Assembly (NCBI GenBank): GCA_963800065.1
Contig: CAWCZO010000003.1
Span: 124,001-188,000 of the forward strand
Direction of reading: 5' to 3'
DNA length: 64,000 bases
Source: CAWJFJ01 sp963800065
GTDB lineage: Bacteria > Actinomycetota > Acidimicrobiia > Acidimicrobiales > UBA8190
The notes under the pieces are model-generated. The model did no database searches, was not told where the DNA came from, and worked only from the letters and a program-made list of their open reading frames with translations. Below, in pieces: positions 43,082-50,951 of this stretch (positions are counted from its first letter, which is position 1; the number at the start of each line of letters is the position of its first letter). Made by a program: the position numbers and the translations under genes.

Positions 43082-43972
43082 ATGGCGATCACGCGCCGCG
43101 ACGCACCGGCGCGCCCGGATGAGGGCGAGGGTGCTGGTCAACGACGTCGACGCACCAGCGTGGAGGCCAACGCCCGGCTCACGGGCTCGACCGCCGCCGT
43201 TCTCTTCGTTCTCCTGGCCGCCGAGGGGTTCACCATCCTTCGTGTCCGATCTTTGCTCTCGGCGCATGTCTTCATCGGCATGCTCCTCATTCCCCCCGTG
43301 GTATTGAAGATCGGGAGTACCTCGTATCGCTTCATCCGCTACTACCTCGGCTCGCCGGCCTACCGCCGCAAGGGTCCACCACCGCCGGTTCTGCGACTCC
43401 TGGGCCCTTTCGTGGTTGCCCTCACGCTGGTCGTCTTGGCCAGTGGAATCGCTCTTCTGCTGGTGGGGCCATCGCAGCGTCCGACGCTGCTCCTGGTCCA
43501 CAAGGCCAGCTTCGTGCTGTGGTTCGGCGCCATGACGATCCACGTTCTCGGCCACGTGGTGGACACCACGAGCCTCGCTCCGCGTGATTGGATGCGCCGT
43601 ACCCGTCGAGACGTTGCCGGGGCCGGTCTTCGCCAGTGGGCGCTCGTCTCGAGCGTCGCCGTCGGGGCTCTTCTCGGGTCTCTTCTTCTCGGACAGGTTC
43701 ATCCTTGGCTGGCATCGTCAGCCCGGCACAAGGTTCATCGGATCCATCCGCCGCCGTCGAGCGCCCTCTCGGCGAACGGGTCGAAATCGGCACCCACCAC
43801 GCTCAGCACCGGATCCTCCAACTCGGCCACGCCTCCATTGGGGTCCATCTCGCCGATACCGTCTTCGACCGTGTCCGTGCCGAGCTCATCCGGGACAAGC
43901 CCGGCCACGACATCACCACGTCGCGGCAAGGGCCATTCGCATCGTCGCGCCAAGAAGAAGTCCAAACATTGA
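43082..43972 (+). CDS. Membrane cytochrome-b-like protein with Ser/Pro/Thr tail
   Basis: This is a 296-residue protein. Four or five helices are visible: FVLLAAEGFTILRVRSL, LSAHVFIGMLLIPPVVL, FVVALTLVVLASGIALLLVG, LLLVHKASFVLWFGAMTIHV (then LGH) and VSSVAVGALLGSLLL. Histidines inside helices (SAH, VHKAS, IHVLGH) could ligate heme as in DUF4405/cytochrome b561-type proteins. A long Ser/Thr/Pro tail ends in basic RRAKKKSKH. It lies 195 bases after apbE and probably belongs to the same electron-transfer system. Confidence 0.78.
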   Translation: MAITRRDAPARPDEGEGAGQRRRRTSVEANARLTGSTAAVLFVLLAAEGFTILRVRSLLSAHVFIGMLLIPPVVLKIGSTSYRFIRYYLGSPAYRRKGPPPPVLRLLGPFVVALTLVVLASGIALLLVGPSQRPTLLLVHKASFVLWFGAMTIHVLGHVVDTTSLAPRDWMRRTRRDVAGAGLRQWALVSSVAVGALLGSLLLGQVHPWLASSARHKVHRIHPPPSSALSANGSKSAPTTLSTGSSNSATPPLGSISPIPSSTVSVPSSSGTSPATTSPRRGKGHSHRRAKKKSKH

Positions 43973-44027
43973 TCTGAGTTGCCCGAGGGCGCGAACAAGC
44001 GAGAAGCCGCCCGAGCTCGGACAGGCG

Positions 44028-45350
44028 TCATCCGACGACTTGGTCCTCTTTCAGCTGCGAGACATCTTTTGTGCCGTCGGGTACCGATGTCGGGCGAAGT
44101 CCGGAGTCGCGGTGACCGGCTCGGTGCCACGAGACCTCCAGGCGGGCTCCGCCCAATTCGGAATCGCCGATCCGCCACCGACCCCCGGTCGATCGCACGA
44201 CGGAATCGGCGATGGCCAGACCGAGACCAGCGCCCGGCCCCCGGTCAGTGGCACGATGGAACCGGTCGAACAGCCGGGGACGTTCCTCCATCGGAATGCC
44301 GGGACCACTGTCTTCCACCGCCAGGCTCATCCAGTTGCCGTGGGCGTGCACGACGATGCGCACGGAGCCGCCCTCTCCGGCGTACCGGCACGCGTTGTCG
44401 ACCAGGACGCCGATGAGTCGGTCGACCCATTCGGGCGGAGCACTGATCCACGCTGGTGCGTCACCCTGGCGGACAACCTCGAGGGTGGTGCCCTGGGACT
44501 CCGCTACGGCACCGAACCGGTCGGCGCATCCGTCGGCGATGGCGGCCAGATCGACCGGCTCGTCGCTCGGCGGAGGGGGCTCGGAGTCGAATCGTGCCAG
44601 CCAGAGGAGATCCTCGACCAACCGGCGAAGGCGATCACTCTCGCGCCTCACCCGCTCGAGGGCGTCACGGTAGCGCGCCGCGTCCCGAGGAGTGCGGAGG
44701 ACCAGGCCCACCTCCGCCTCGATCACACTGAGCGGCGTGCGCAGTTCATGGGAGGCGTCTGCTGTGAACTCGAGCTGACGCCGACGTGCCTGTTCGATTG
44801 GTCCCGCGGCTTTGAGGCCGATGACCAGCGTGCCCAGGTAGATGGTGAGCAGCAGCACGGGCCCGGCGATCAGCTCACCTGTGAGCAGCACCTGTTCGAC
44901 GTGAGTCTGCTCGGCCAGGCTCTTCCCTGCCACCAACCACCCTCCGCCGTCCAACGGCACCGCGTCCAGACGGAACGAATGCCCTTGGATGTCGGCCGTG
45001 ACCGGTCGGCCCGCAAGGATCCGAGTGGTGCTCGGCAACGACGGTGCCCCATCGCTCAGTGTCACCGAACGTCCGTTCGGCTGGACTTGCCACAAGACGA
45101 TGGGTGCCGAATCGACGTCATCGTCGTCCGCCACCTCGTGGGGGGCCGAAATGACCCTCCCTTGGCGGGTGGCATCGGTGAGCCGATCCTGCAGGTTGGA
45201 GTCGACCTGGGCTACGAGATGGTGGGTATCGACGATGTCGAACGTGACGACGAATGCGACATAGACGATACCGATGAGGAGAGTAGTGACGGCGGCCACG
45301 CGTGCCGCATGTGCGAAGAAGGCCCGCTTCGGCATGTGCCGGCTTCTCAT
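44028..45350 (-). CDS. Two-component sensor histidine kinase
   Basis: This is a 440-residue membrane kinase. TM1 is at 20-40 and an extracellular sensor of about 115 residues follows. TM2 is near 158-178, then a short linker and the H-box DASHELRTPLSVIE with H201. The N box is DNACRYAGEGG and the G boxes are VEDSGPGIP and GAGLGLAIADSVV. ATG 45350 overlaps the regulator stop in ATGA. It is convergent with the redox operon and likely senses an envelope or redox signal (inference). Confidence 0.93.
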   Translation of the reverse strand: MRSRHMPKRAFFAHAARVAAVTTLLIGIVYVAFVVTFDIVDTHHLVAQVDSNLQDRLTDATRQGRVISAPHEVADDDDVDSAPIVLWQVQPNGRSVTLSDGAPSLPSTTRILAGRPVTADIQGHSFRLDAVPLDGGGWLVAGKSLAEQTHVEQVLLTGELIAGPVLLLTIYLGTLVIGLKAAGPIEQARRRQLEFTADASHELRTPLSVIEAEVGLVLRTPRDAARYRDALERVRRESDRLRRLVEDLLWLARFDSEPPPPSDEPVDLAAIADGCADRFGAVAESQGTTLEVVRQGDAPAWISAPPEWVDRLIGVLVDNACRYAGEGGSVRIVVHAHGNWMSLAVEDSGPGIPMEERPRLFDRFHRATDRGPGAGLGLAIADSVVRSTGGRWRIGDSELGGARLEVSWHRAGHRDSGLRPTSVPDGTKDVSQLKEDQVVG

Positions 45351-46015
45351 ACCGTGGTCATCCTGTAACCAATTCCCCGGATCGTCTCGATCCTTACCCC
45401 TCCACCGACGAGTTTCGCCCTCAATCGGGCCAGATGGACGTCGATGGTGTTGGAGCCCAGCGCATCAGCCTCCTCGTCCCAGACGTGAAGGGCGATCGAC
45501 CGGCGCTCGACGACGCTCGGGTGCCTGCGCATCAGGATTTCCAGGATCGACAACTCCGTCCCCGTCAGGGGCGGGCGTTTTGAGCCGATGTGGACCTCTC
45601 GCGTGGCAGGGTCGAAGACGAGGTTGCCCACCACCATCTGAGGCCCGTGCATGGCGGGCGCCCGACGCTGCAGTGCCCTCACCCGAGCTAGTAGCTCGCC
45701 GAAATCGAAGGGCTTCACGAGGTAGTCGTCCGCACCCTCGTCGAGACCGGCCACCCGGTCGTCAGCCCTGTCTCGGGCGGTGAGCATCAGGATCGGGACG
45801 GAGGAGCCGGAGCGGCGTAGGTCCCGTATCACTTCGAGCCCGGACACTTTGGGCATGCGCCAGTCCAGGATCACCACGTCGTACTCGTAGGTGCGGAGGA
45901 ATGCCAAGGCCCGTTCACCGTCAGGCAGGGCGTCGACCACGTAGCCATTCTCCCGCAGTCCCCGTTCGAGTACTGAACGCAGGCCCTCGTCGTCTTCGGC
46001 CACCAGAACCCTCAT
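45347..46015 (-). CDS. OmpR/PhoB-family response regulator
   Basis: This is a 222-residue regulator. The receiver domain has acidic D8/D9, phospho-acceptor D51 (VVILDWRMP) and the Lys of YLVKPFDF. The winged-helix domain has LTGTELSILEILMRR, SNTIDVHLARLRAKL and the end IRGIGYRM. It is co-translated with the kinase. The divergent DoxX-Rieske gene lies 161 bases away and is a natural target. Confidence 0.95.
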   Translation of the reverse strand: MRVLVAEDDEGLRSVLERGLRENGYVVDALPDGERALAFLRTYEYDVVILDWRMPKVSGLEVIRDLRRSGSSVPILMLTARDRADDRVAGLDEGADDYLVKPFDFGELLARVRALQRRAPAMHGPQMVVGNLVFDPATREVHIGSKRPPLTGTELSILEILMRRHPSVVERRSIALHVWDEEADALGSNTIDVHLARLRAKLVGGGVRIETIRGIGYRMTTV

Positions 46016-46176
46016 GCCTAGGGTCTACTCGTCTGACCTGACGTTCGGGTGAACAGGTGCCGACAATCCCGTGATCAGGCTGGTCACGTTCACGATTCCG
46101 TAAGGGTGCCCGGGACAGGCTGAAGCGGAACCGATCGGCCCCAGAGTGGCGCGCCGATGTCCGAGGCGGGAGGACG

Positions 46177-47505
46177 ATGTCTGGACCTGGGGCCGTGCGG
46201 CGATCAGGTTCTCATCGGCAACCGGCGCCGGGCCGGGTGCGCCCACGGCCAGACATCCACCGATCCGTTGTGAGACCGAACTGGGCATGGCTCAGACCGC
46301 CCGTGCGCGCGTTGTCCTCGGCCGGCTGGGCGGTGCTTCCATTGCGGATCTTTCTGGGGTTCACCTTCTGTTTCGCCGGCCTGCAGAAACTCGCTAATCC
46401 GGGCTTCTTCAACGCGGCAGACCCGGCGTCGATCCAGGGACAGCTGTCCGGGGCGGCCCGCCTGAGCCCCGTCCACGCCCTCGTCGCTCCACTCGTACAC
46501 GTGGCTGTCCCACTGGGAGTGCTCATCGCCCTGGCCGAAGTAGCCATCGGCCTGGGAACGCTGCTGGGACTGTGGACAAGAGTTGCCGCCGCGGGTGGGA
46601 TGGTGCTGTCGCTGATGCTCTTCCTCACCATCAGCTTCCACTCGAGCCCCTATTACACGGGTTCCGACATCGTCTTCGTCTTCGCCTGGACGCCTCTGCT
46701 GCTGTCCGGGTCGGGCGGGGCCCTCTCGGCCGACGTCCTCGTGGAACACGTGGTGAGGAGCCGAGCGGGCCACGCACTGGCCCTCATCGTCCCGGTCCCC
46801 TTCGCCACCGTGCGTGAGGTCTGTGGGTCCTTCGACAGCGGTGCCTGCCGGGCACGGCGGGGTGCGCCGTGCGAGCCTGCCCCCTGCCCCTTCCTCATCG
46901 GACGTTCGACGTCTTCAGCGCGATCAGCGGAGGGGGAGATGGACCGGCGCACCTTTGCCGCCAAGGGCGCGGTGGCGACCGTTGCCGCCCTGGTGGCGCT
47001 TGTCGGCGGGGGACTGGCTGTGGGCATCGGCCGCCTGGTGGGCGGCTCCTCGTCGAAGCCGGGGCCCATGGCGTTGGGGACGACGGGCACGAGTGCCGCC
47101 AAAACGGCGCCACCCACCACTCCCCCGGCGTCGGGCGCCCCCGAGCCCGAGACCACCCCCGCGGTGCCGGCCACGACGGCAGCTCCGTCACGCCCTCCGG
47201 GACAGGCGATCGGGGCGGCGACCCAGGTTCCCGTGGGGGGCGCCGGGTCCTTCACAGATCCGGCCACCGGCGAACCCTCCCTGGTGGTCCAGCCCCGGGC
47301 GGGGACATTCGTGGCATTCGACGCCGTGTGTCCCCATGCCGGATGCATCGTCCAATATGACAACGCCGACAAGGTGTTCGTGTGCCCGTGCCACGGTTCG
47401 ATATTCAACGGAGACACGGGGGCGGTCGAGCAGGGACCAGCGCCTACCGGTCTGCAGAGGATCAGGATCGCCGAGGGACCCGATGGTCAGCTCTACGCCA
47501 GCTGA
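46177..47505 (+). CDS. DoxX-like membrane protein fused to a Rieske [2Fe-2S] protein
   Basis: This is a 442-residue open frame. ATG 46177 follows GGGAGGAC. Residues about 50-220 form a four-helix DoxX/DoxD-type domain (LPLRIFLGFTFCFAGLQKLA). After a Cys-rich link comes a second start-like point, MDRRTFAAKG (M255, ATG 46939, with GGAGGGGGAG just before it). This resembles a Tat signal with a hydrophobic stretch. The Ala/Pro/Thr linker leads to a Rieske domain, CPHAGC ... CPCHGS, with both cluster ligands and the disulfide cysteines. It is either one fused quinone-linked protein or a fusion that also yields a free 188-residue Rieske protein. Confidence 0.88.
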   Translation: MSGPGAVRRSGSHRQPAPGRVRPRPDIHRSVVRPNWAWLRPPVRALSSAGWAVLPLRIFLGFTFCFAGLQKLANPGFFNAADPASIQGQLSGAARLSPVHALVAPLVHVAVPLGVLIALAEVAIGLGTLLGLWTRVAAAGGMVLSLMLFLTISFHSSPYYTGSDIVFVFAWTPLLLSGSGGALSADVLVEHVVRSRAGHALALIVPVPFATVREVCGSFDSGACRARRGAPCEPAPCPFLIGRSTSSARSAEGEMDRRTFAAKGAVATVAALVALVGGGLAVGIGRLVGGSSSKPGPMALGTTGTSAAKTAPPTTPPASGAPEPETTPAVPATTAAPSRPPGQAIGAATQVPVGGAGSFTDPATGEPSLVVQPRAGTFVAFDAVCPHAGCIVQYDNADKVFVCPCHGSIFNGDTGAVEQGPAPTGLQRIRIAEGPDGQLYAS

Positions 47506-47517
47506 ACGGCACCGCCC

Positions 47518-48641
47518 ATGAGATCACAAAAGGACTCTCGTGCTGGGCGCGCCGGAGGTGTGCACCGCCTACGGTCCGGTGTGGTGGTCGGACTGGTGAT
47601 CACCGTCATGGCCATGGCCGTGATGGTCGTCGTGGAGATCGTGGCCCTGAATTGGATGCACACCGTCACCCAACCAAATCGTCGTTCCCCTCGAGTGGCG
47701 GCCGATAGCGAGGCTGTCGATCCGACCGCTTTCTCGGCGGGCGCCTGCATGGCGTTCAGGCCCACCACCGGGGACCGGCACAAGACCGTGTTTCTCGATG
47801 CCGGACACGGGGGTATCGACCCCGGGGCGGTGGGAACGACCGTCCGCGGCCAGAGCATCTACGAAGCCGATGAAACCCTGCCGGTCGAACTCGACGCCAT
47901 GGCGCTGCTTCGAGCCAAGGGTTACCGCGTCGTCGTGTCGCGGACGGGCGCCACCACCGTGCTGCGGCTCGGGCCGCCAGACACCTCAAACGGAGTCCTC
48001 ACCCTCCAGGGTGCCCACGACGATGTGACGGCACGGGACGTCTGTGCCAACGACGTGAAGGCGAACGTCCTCGTCGGGATCTACTTCGATGCCGGTGCAT
48101 CGACGCAGAATGCGGGGAGCATCACGGCCTACGACGCCGCCCGCCCGTTCTCGGCCGCCAACAACAGATTGGCCGGTTTGCTGCAAAGTGCCGTGCTGGC
48201 CGAGATGGACGCCCAGGGATGGGCTATCCCCGATGACGGAGTCGTTCCCGACACGGGCCTCGGTTCCCTGGCCGGTGATCCAGCCGATGGGGGGATTGCC
48301 GGTGAGGCCGCCGCCTATGACCACCTCCTCCTGATCGGGCCGGCGTCGCCCGGCTACTTCTCGACGCCGAGCGGGATGCCGGGGTTGTCATCGAACCGCT
48401 CTACATCACGGACCCGTTCGAGGGGTCGATCGCCGACAGCACCGAAGGCCAGATGGTGATTGCTCGAGGGATCGCCACCGGTATCGAGCAGTTCCTGGCA
48501 CCGTCGCCCGCGGGATTTGCGTCCATCGGACTGCCGGCGGCTTCGGCCGACCGGACGCCGAACTTCCGGGGAATCGCGGTGACGGCCGACGGGACCGTGG
48601 CCGTCGCCGGCCTGCACCAGGTGATTCGGCTCAGCTCATGA
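47518..48641 (+). pseudogene. N-acetylmuramoyl-L-alanine amidase-like protein, frameshifted near the C-terminus
   Basis: A membrane-anchored Amidase_3 protein (TM 21-47) is read from 47518 to 48383. There one G is missing from the GGGG run at 48381-48384; adding it joins SGMPG to VVIEPLYITDPFEGS and on to the stop at 48641. Left as is, the frame ends at 48459 with a random tail. Zinc-site features are FLDAGHGGIDPG (H97) and DETLPVELD (E119). The third ligand position in the usual IHFDAG motif is Tyr (GIYFDAG, Y189). It may bind peptidoglycan without cutting it, or be degraded. Confidence 0.82.
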
Positions 48642-49242
48642 GGGACGGTGGCCGGAGGCCGAGTTGGATCGAGGAACAGAGCAGGTCGGCTCCGGCGTCC
48701 TGATCCTCGACGAAGCCGATCCCGCAGAGCTCGAGGGCCACCCATCCGTGAATACCGGCCCAGATGACCTGGGCCAGCATGGTGGGACTGCCCTCGGCGA
48801 TCAGACCGGCACGCATGGCCCGTCGGACGGCGGCGACCAGGCCGTCGAACGCCTGGGCGGCCACGGCCTTGGCCCGATCGCTGGGCTCGAAGCCCGGGAC
48901 CGCTCTGAGGAACATCAATTGGTAGGCCATGGGGTGGGCGAGGGCCAGGGCGCGGTAGCGGCGACCCCCCTCGGCCAGGGCCTCGAGGGGATCGTCGATG
49001 GCGGCGAGGGTGGCCATGGCCTCGCCCAGGCGTCGGAAGCCCAGGACGAAGAGGGCTTCGACGATGCCGGACTTCGAGGCGAAGTGGTTGTAGACGCCCA
49101 TGGGGGCCACGCCGGCGGCGGCGGCGATCCGCCGGATGGACAGGGCGTCGGGCCCCTCACGCTCGAGGAGATCGGATGCCGCCTCCAGGAGGCCCGCCTC
49201 CATCCCGGCGCTCGGCGTCCTCTTCCGGGTGGGTGCGCTCAC
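48631..49242 (-). CDS. TetR-family repressor of the adjacent MFS exporter
   Basis: This 203-residue regulator has an N-terminal helix-turn-helix (ALSIRRIAAAAGVAPMGVYN) and a TetR_C-type ligand domain (FEPSDRAKAVAAQAFDGLV). It starts at GTG 49242 and is divergent from the exporter with a 34-bp palindrome between them. Its 3' end overlaps that of the amidase gene by 11 bases. Confidence 0.92.
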   Translation of the reverse strand: MSAPTRKRTPSAGMEAGLLEAASDLLEREGPDALSIRRIAAAAGVAPMGVYNHFASKSGIVEALFVLGFRRLGEAMATLAAIDDPLEALAEGGRRYRALALAHPMAYQLMFLRAVPGFEPSDRAKAVAAQAFDGLVAAVRRAMRAGLIAEGSPTMLAQVIWAGIHGWVALELCGIGFVEDQDAGADLLCSSIQLGLRPPSLMS

Positions 49243-49258
49243 GGGTGCATGGTATAGA

Positions 49259-49292
49259 AGAACATCGTGCTATAATAATAGCACACTGTTCT
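49259..49292. promoter_or_regulatory. 34-bp palindromic TetR operator overlapping a -10 box
   Basis: The outer arms AGAACA (49259) and TGTTCT (to 49292) and the inner arms GTGCTAT (49267-49273) and ATAGCAC (49278-49284) are all perfectly inverted around AATA. TATAAT (49271-49276) lies inside, so repressor binding would block transcription of the exporter gene. Confidence 0.85.
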
Positions 49293-49310
49293 CTAACCGA
49301 GGATGAGCCC

Positions 49311-50906
49311 ATGCCTGCTGCCGCCCCGCACGACCGACGTTGGTGGATCCTCCCGGTGCTGTGCCTGTCCGTGTTCCTGGTGGTGGTGGACAACACCATC
49401 GTCAACGTGGCCCTGCCCACCCTGAGCCGGCACCTCGGGGCGTCGACGACCTCCCTGCAATGGATCGTCGACGCGTACAGCCTGGCCTTCGCCGGCCTGC
49501 TCCTGGCCGGCGGCGGAGTCGGTGACCGGCTGGGCCGCAAGGGCGTGATGCAGGTCGGACTGGTGTTCTTCGGGATCTTCTCGGCGGCGGCGGCGGAGGC
49601 CCACACCACCGGGTCACTGACCGCCGCCCGGGCCCTGATGGGCGTGGCCGCCGCTTTCATATTCCCCGCCACCCTGGCCATCTTGACGAGCATTTTCACC
49701 GACCATTCCGAACGGCAGAAGGCGCTCGGCATCTGGGGGGCCACGTCGGGGATCGCCGTGGCCTTCGGGCCGATCACCGGCGGGGCGCTCCTCGAGCACT
49801 TCTGGTACGGATCGATCTTCCTCGTCAACCTGCCCATCGTCGTCGTCACGCTCATCGGCGGACACTTCCTGATCCCGAAGCTGCCCGCCGAGGTGCGGAA
49901 CCGCTTCGACACCCGTGGTGTGGTCATCTCCACCGCCGGCGTGACCCTGCTCGTCCTGGCCATCATCGAGGGTCCCCAGTGGGGATGGGCATCGACGGGG
50001 ACAATGGCGTGCTTCGCCGCCGCCGCTGTTCTGCTGACCGTCTTCACCATGGTCGAACTCCGGACGGAGAAACCCCTCCTTGACGTGCGCGTGTTCACGA
50101 TCCCCCGTTTCACCGCCGGCGCCGTCTCGATCGCCGTGGCCTTCTTCTGCCTCTTCGGCTTCATCTTCCTGATCACCCAGTACTTCCAGTTCGTGAAGGG
50201 GTACTCGACACTGTCCGCCGGCGTGCACACACTTCCCTTCGCCATCGTGGCGGCCGTCTTCACACCCATCGGCGCCGTGATGGCACTCAAGGTCGGCGCC
50301 CGGCTCGTCGTGGGGGTGGGGCTGCTGCTGATGGCGGGCGGCTTGGTGATGGCCGGCTTCACCTCGACGCCCCATGCCGCCTTCTTCGGTCCGATCATCA
50401 TCTCGATGGTGTTGCTCTCCCTCGGGCTCTCGGCCATCACGGCGCCGTCCACCGAGGCCGTGATGGGGGCACTGGCCGCCGATCAGATCGGGGCCGGCGC
50501 CGCCGTGAACAACACCACCCGCGAGCTCGGCGGGACCCTGGGCGTGGCCGTGTTGGGCTCGGTCTTCGCCTCGGCCTACACCCCCAAGATCGGCAGGGCG
50601 TTCGCCCCGTTCCCCGTCCCCCCGGGGGCCCGGCAGGCGGCCAGCCAGTCGGTGGCGGGCGCGTTGGCCGTCGTCCGTCACGCACCGGCCGTGGCTCAGC
50701 CCGTCCTGAAGGCGGCGGCCTTCACCGGCTTCGGCGCCGGCTTGAAGATCGCCTGCGTGGTGGGCGCCGTCGTGGCCGTGATCGGAGCGGTGAACGCTTT
50801 CCGCTTCCTCCCCGGTCGCCGGGAGAGAAGCGGTCCACCCGTGTTCGAGACCTTCGTGGCCGCCGCACCGGACGCCGCCGAACTCGCCTCTGCCGCTGTG
50901 CGATAG
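49311..50906 (+). CDS. MFS multidrug exporter, DHA2 (14-helix) family
   Basis: This is a 531-residue inner-membrane drug:proton antiporter of the EmrB/QacA type. ATG 49311 follows GAGGATGAG. The N-terminal LSVFLVVVDNTIVNVALPTL carries the motif D1 acidic residue, GGGVGDRLGRKG is motif A and GATSGIAVAFGPITGGALL is motif C. Fourteen helices can be counted, with the extra central pair near residues 200-260. It is controlled by the divergent TetR through the palindrome. The substrate is unknown. Confidence 0.95.
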   Translation: MPAAAPHDRRWWILPVLCLSVFLVVVDNTIVNVALPTLSRHLGASTTSLQWIVDAYSLAFAGLLLAGGGVGDRLGRKGVMQVGLVFFGIFSAAAAEAHTTGSLTAARALMGVAAAFIFPATLAILTSIFTDHSERQKALGIWGATSGIAVAFGPITGGALLEHFWYGSIFLVNLPIVVVTLIGGHFLIPKLPAEVRNRFDTRGVVISTAGVTLLVLAIIEGPQWGWASTGTMACFAAAAVLLTVFTMVELRTEKPLLDVRVFTIPRFTAGAVSIAVAFFCLFGFIFLITQYFQFVKGYSTLSAGVHTLPFAIVAAVFTPIGAVMALKVGARLVVGVGLLLMAGGLVMAGFTSTPHAAFFGPIIISMVLLSLGLSAITAPSTEAVMGALAADQIGAGAAVNNTTRELGGTLGVAVLGSVFASAYTPKIGRAFAPFPVPPGARQAASQSVAGALAVVRHAPAVAQPVLKAAAFTGFGAGLKIACVVGAVVAVIGAVNAFRFLPGRRERSGPPVFETFVAAAPDAAELASAAVR

Positions 50907-50951
50907 CCGTCGGTTCTCAAGCCCGGTCACCGCCAGGCCGAGAAAGGACCC

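Noticed and set aside
43584..45368. A 594-residue + strand frame over the histidine kinase and the end of the cytochrome-like gene
   Set aside because: The kinase on the other strand has all boxes intact and overlaps its regulator properly; the + frame has no domain.
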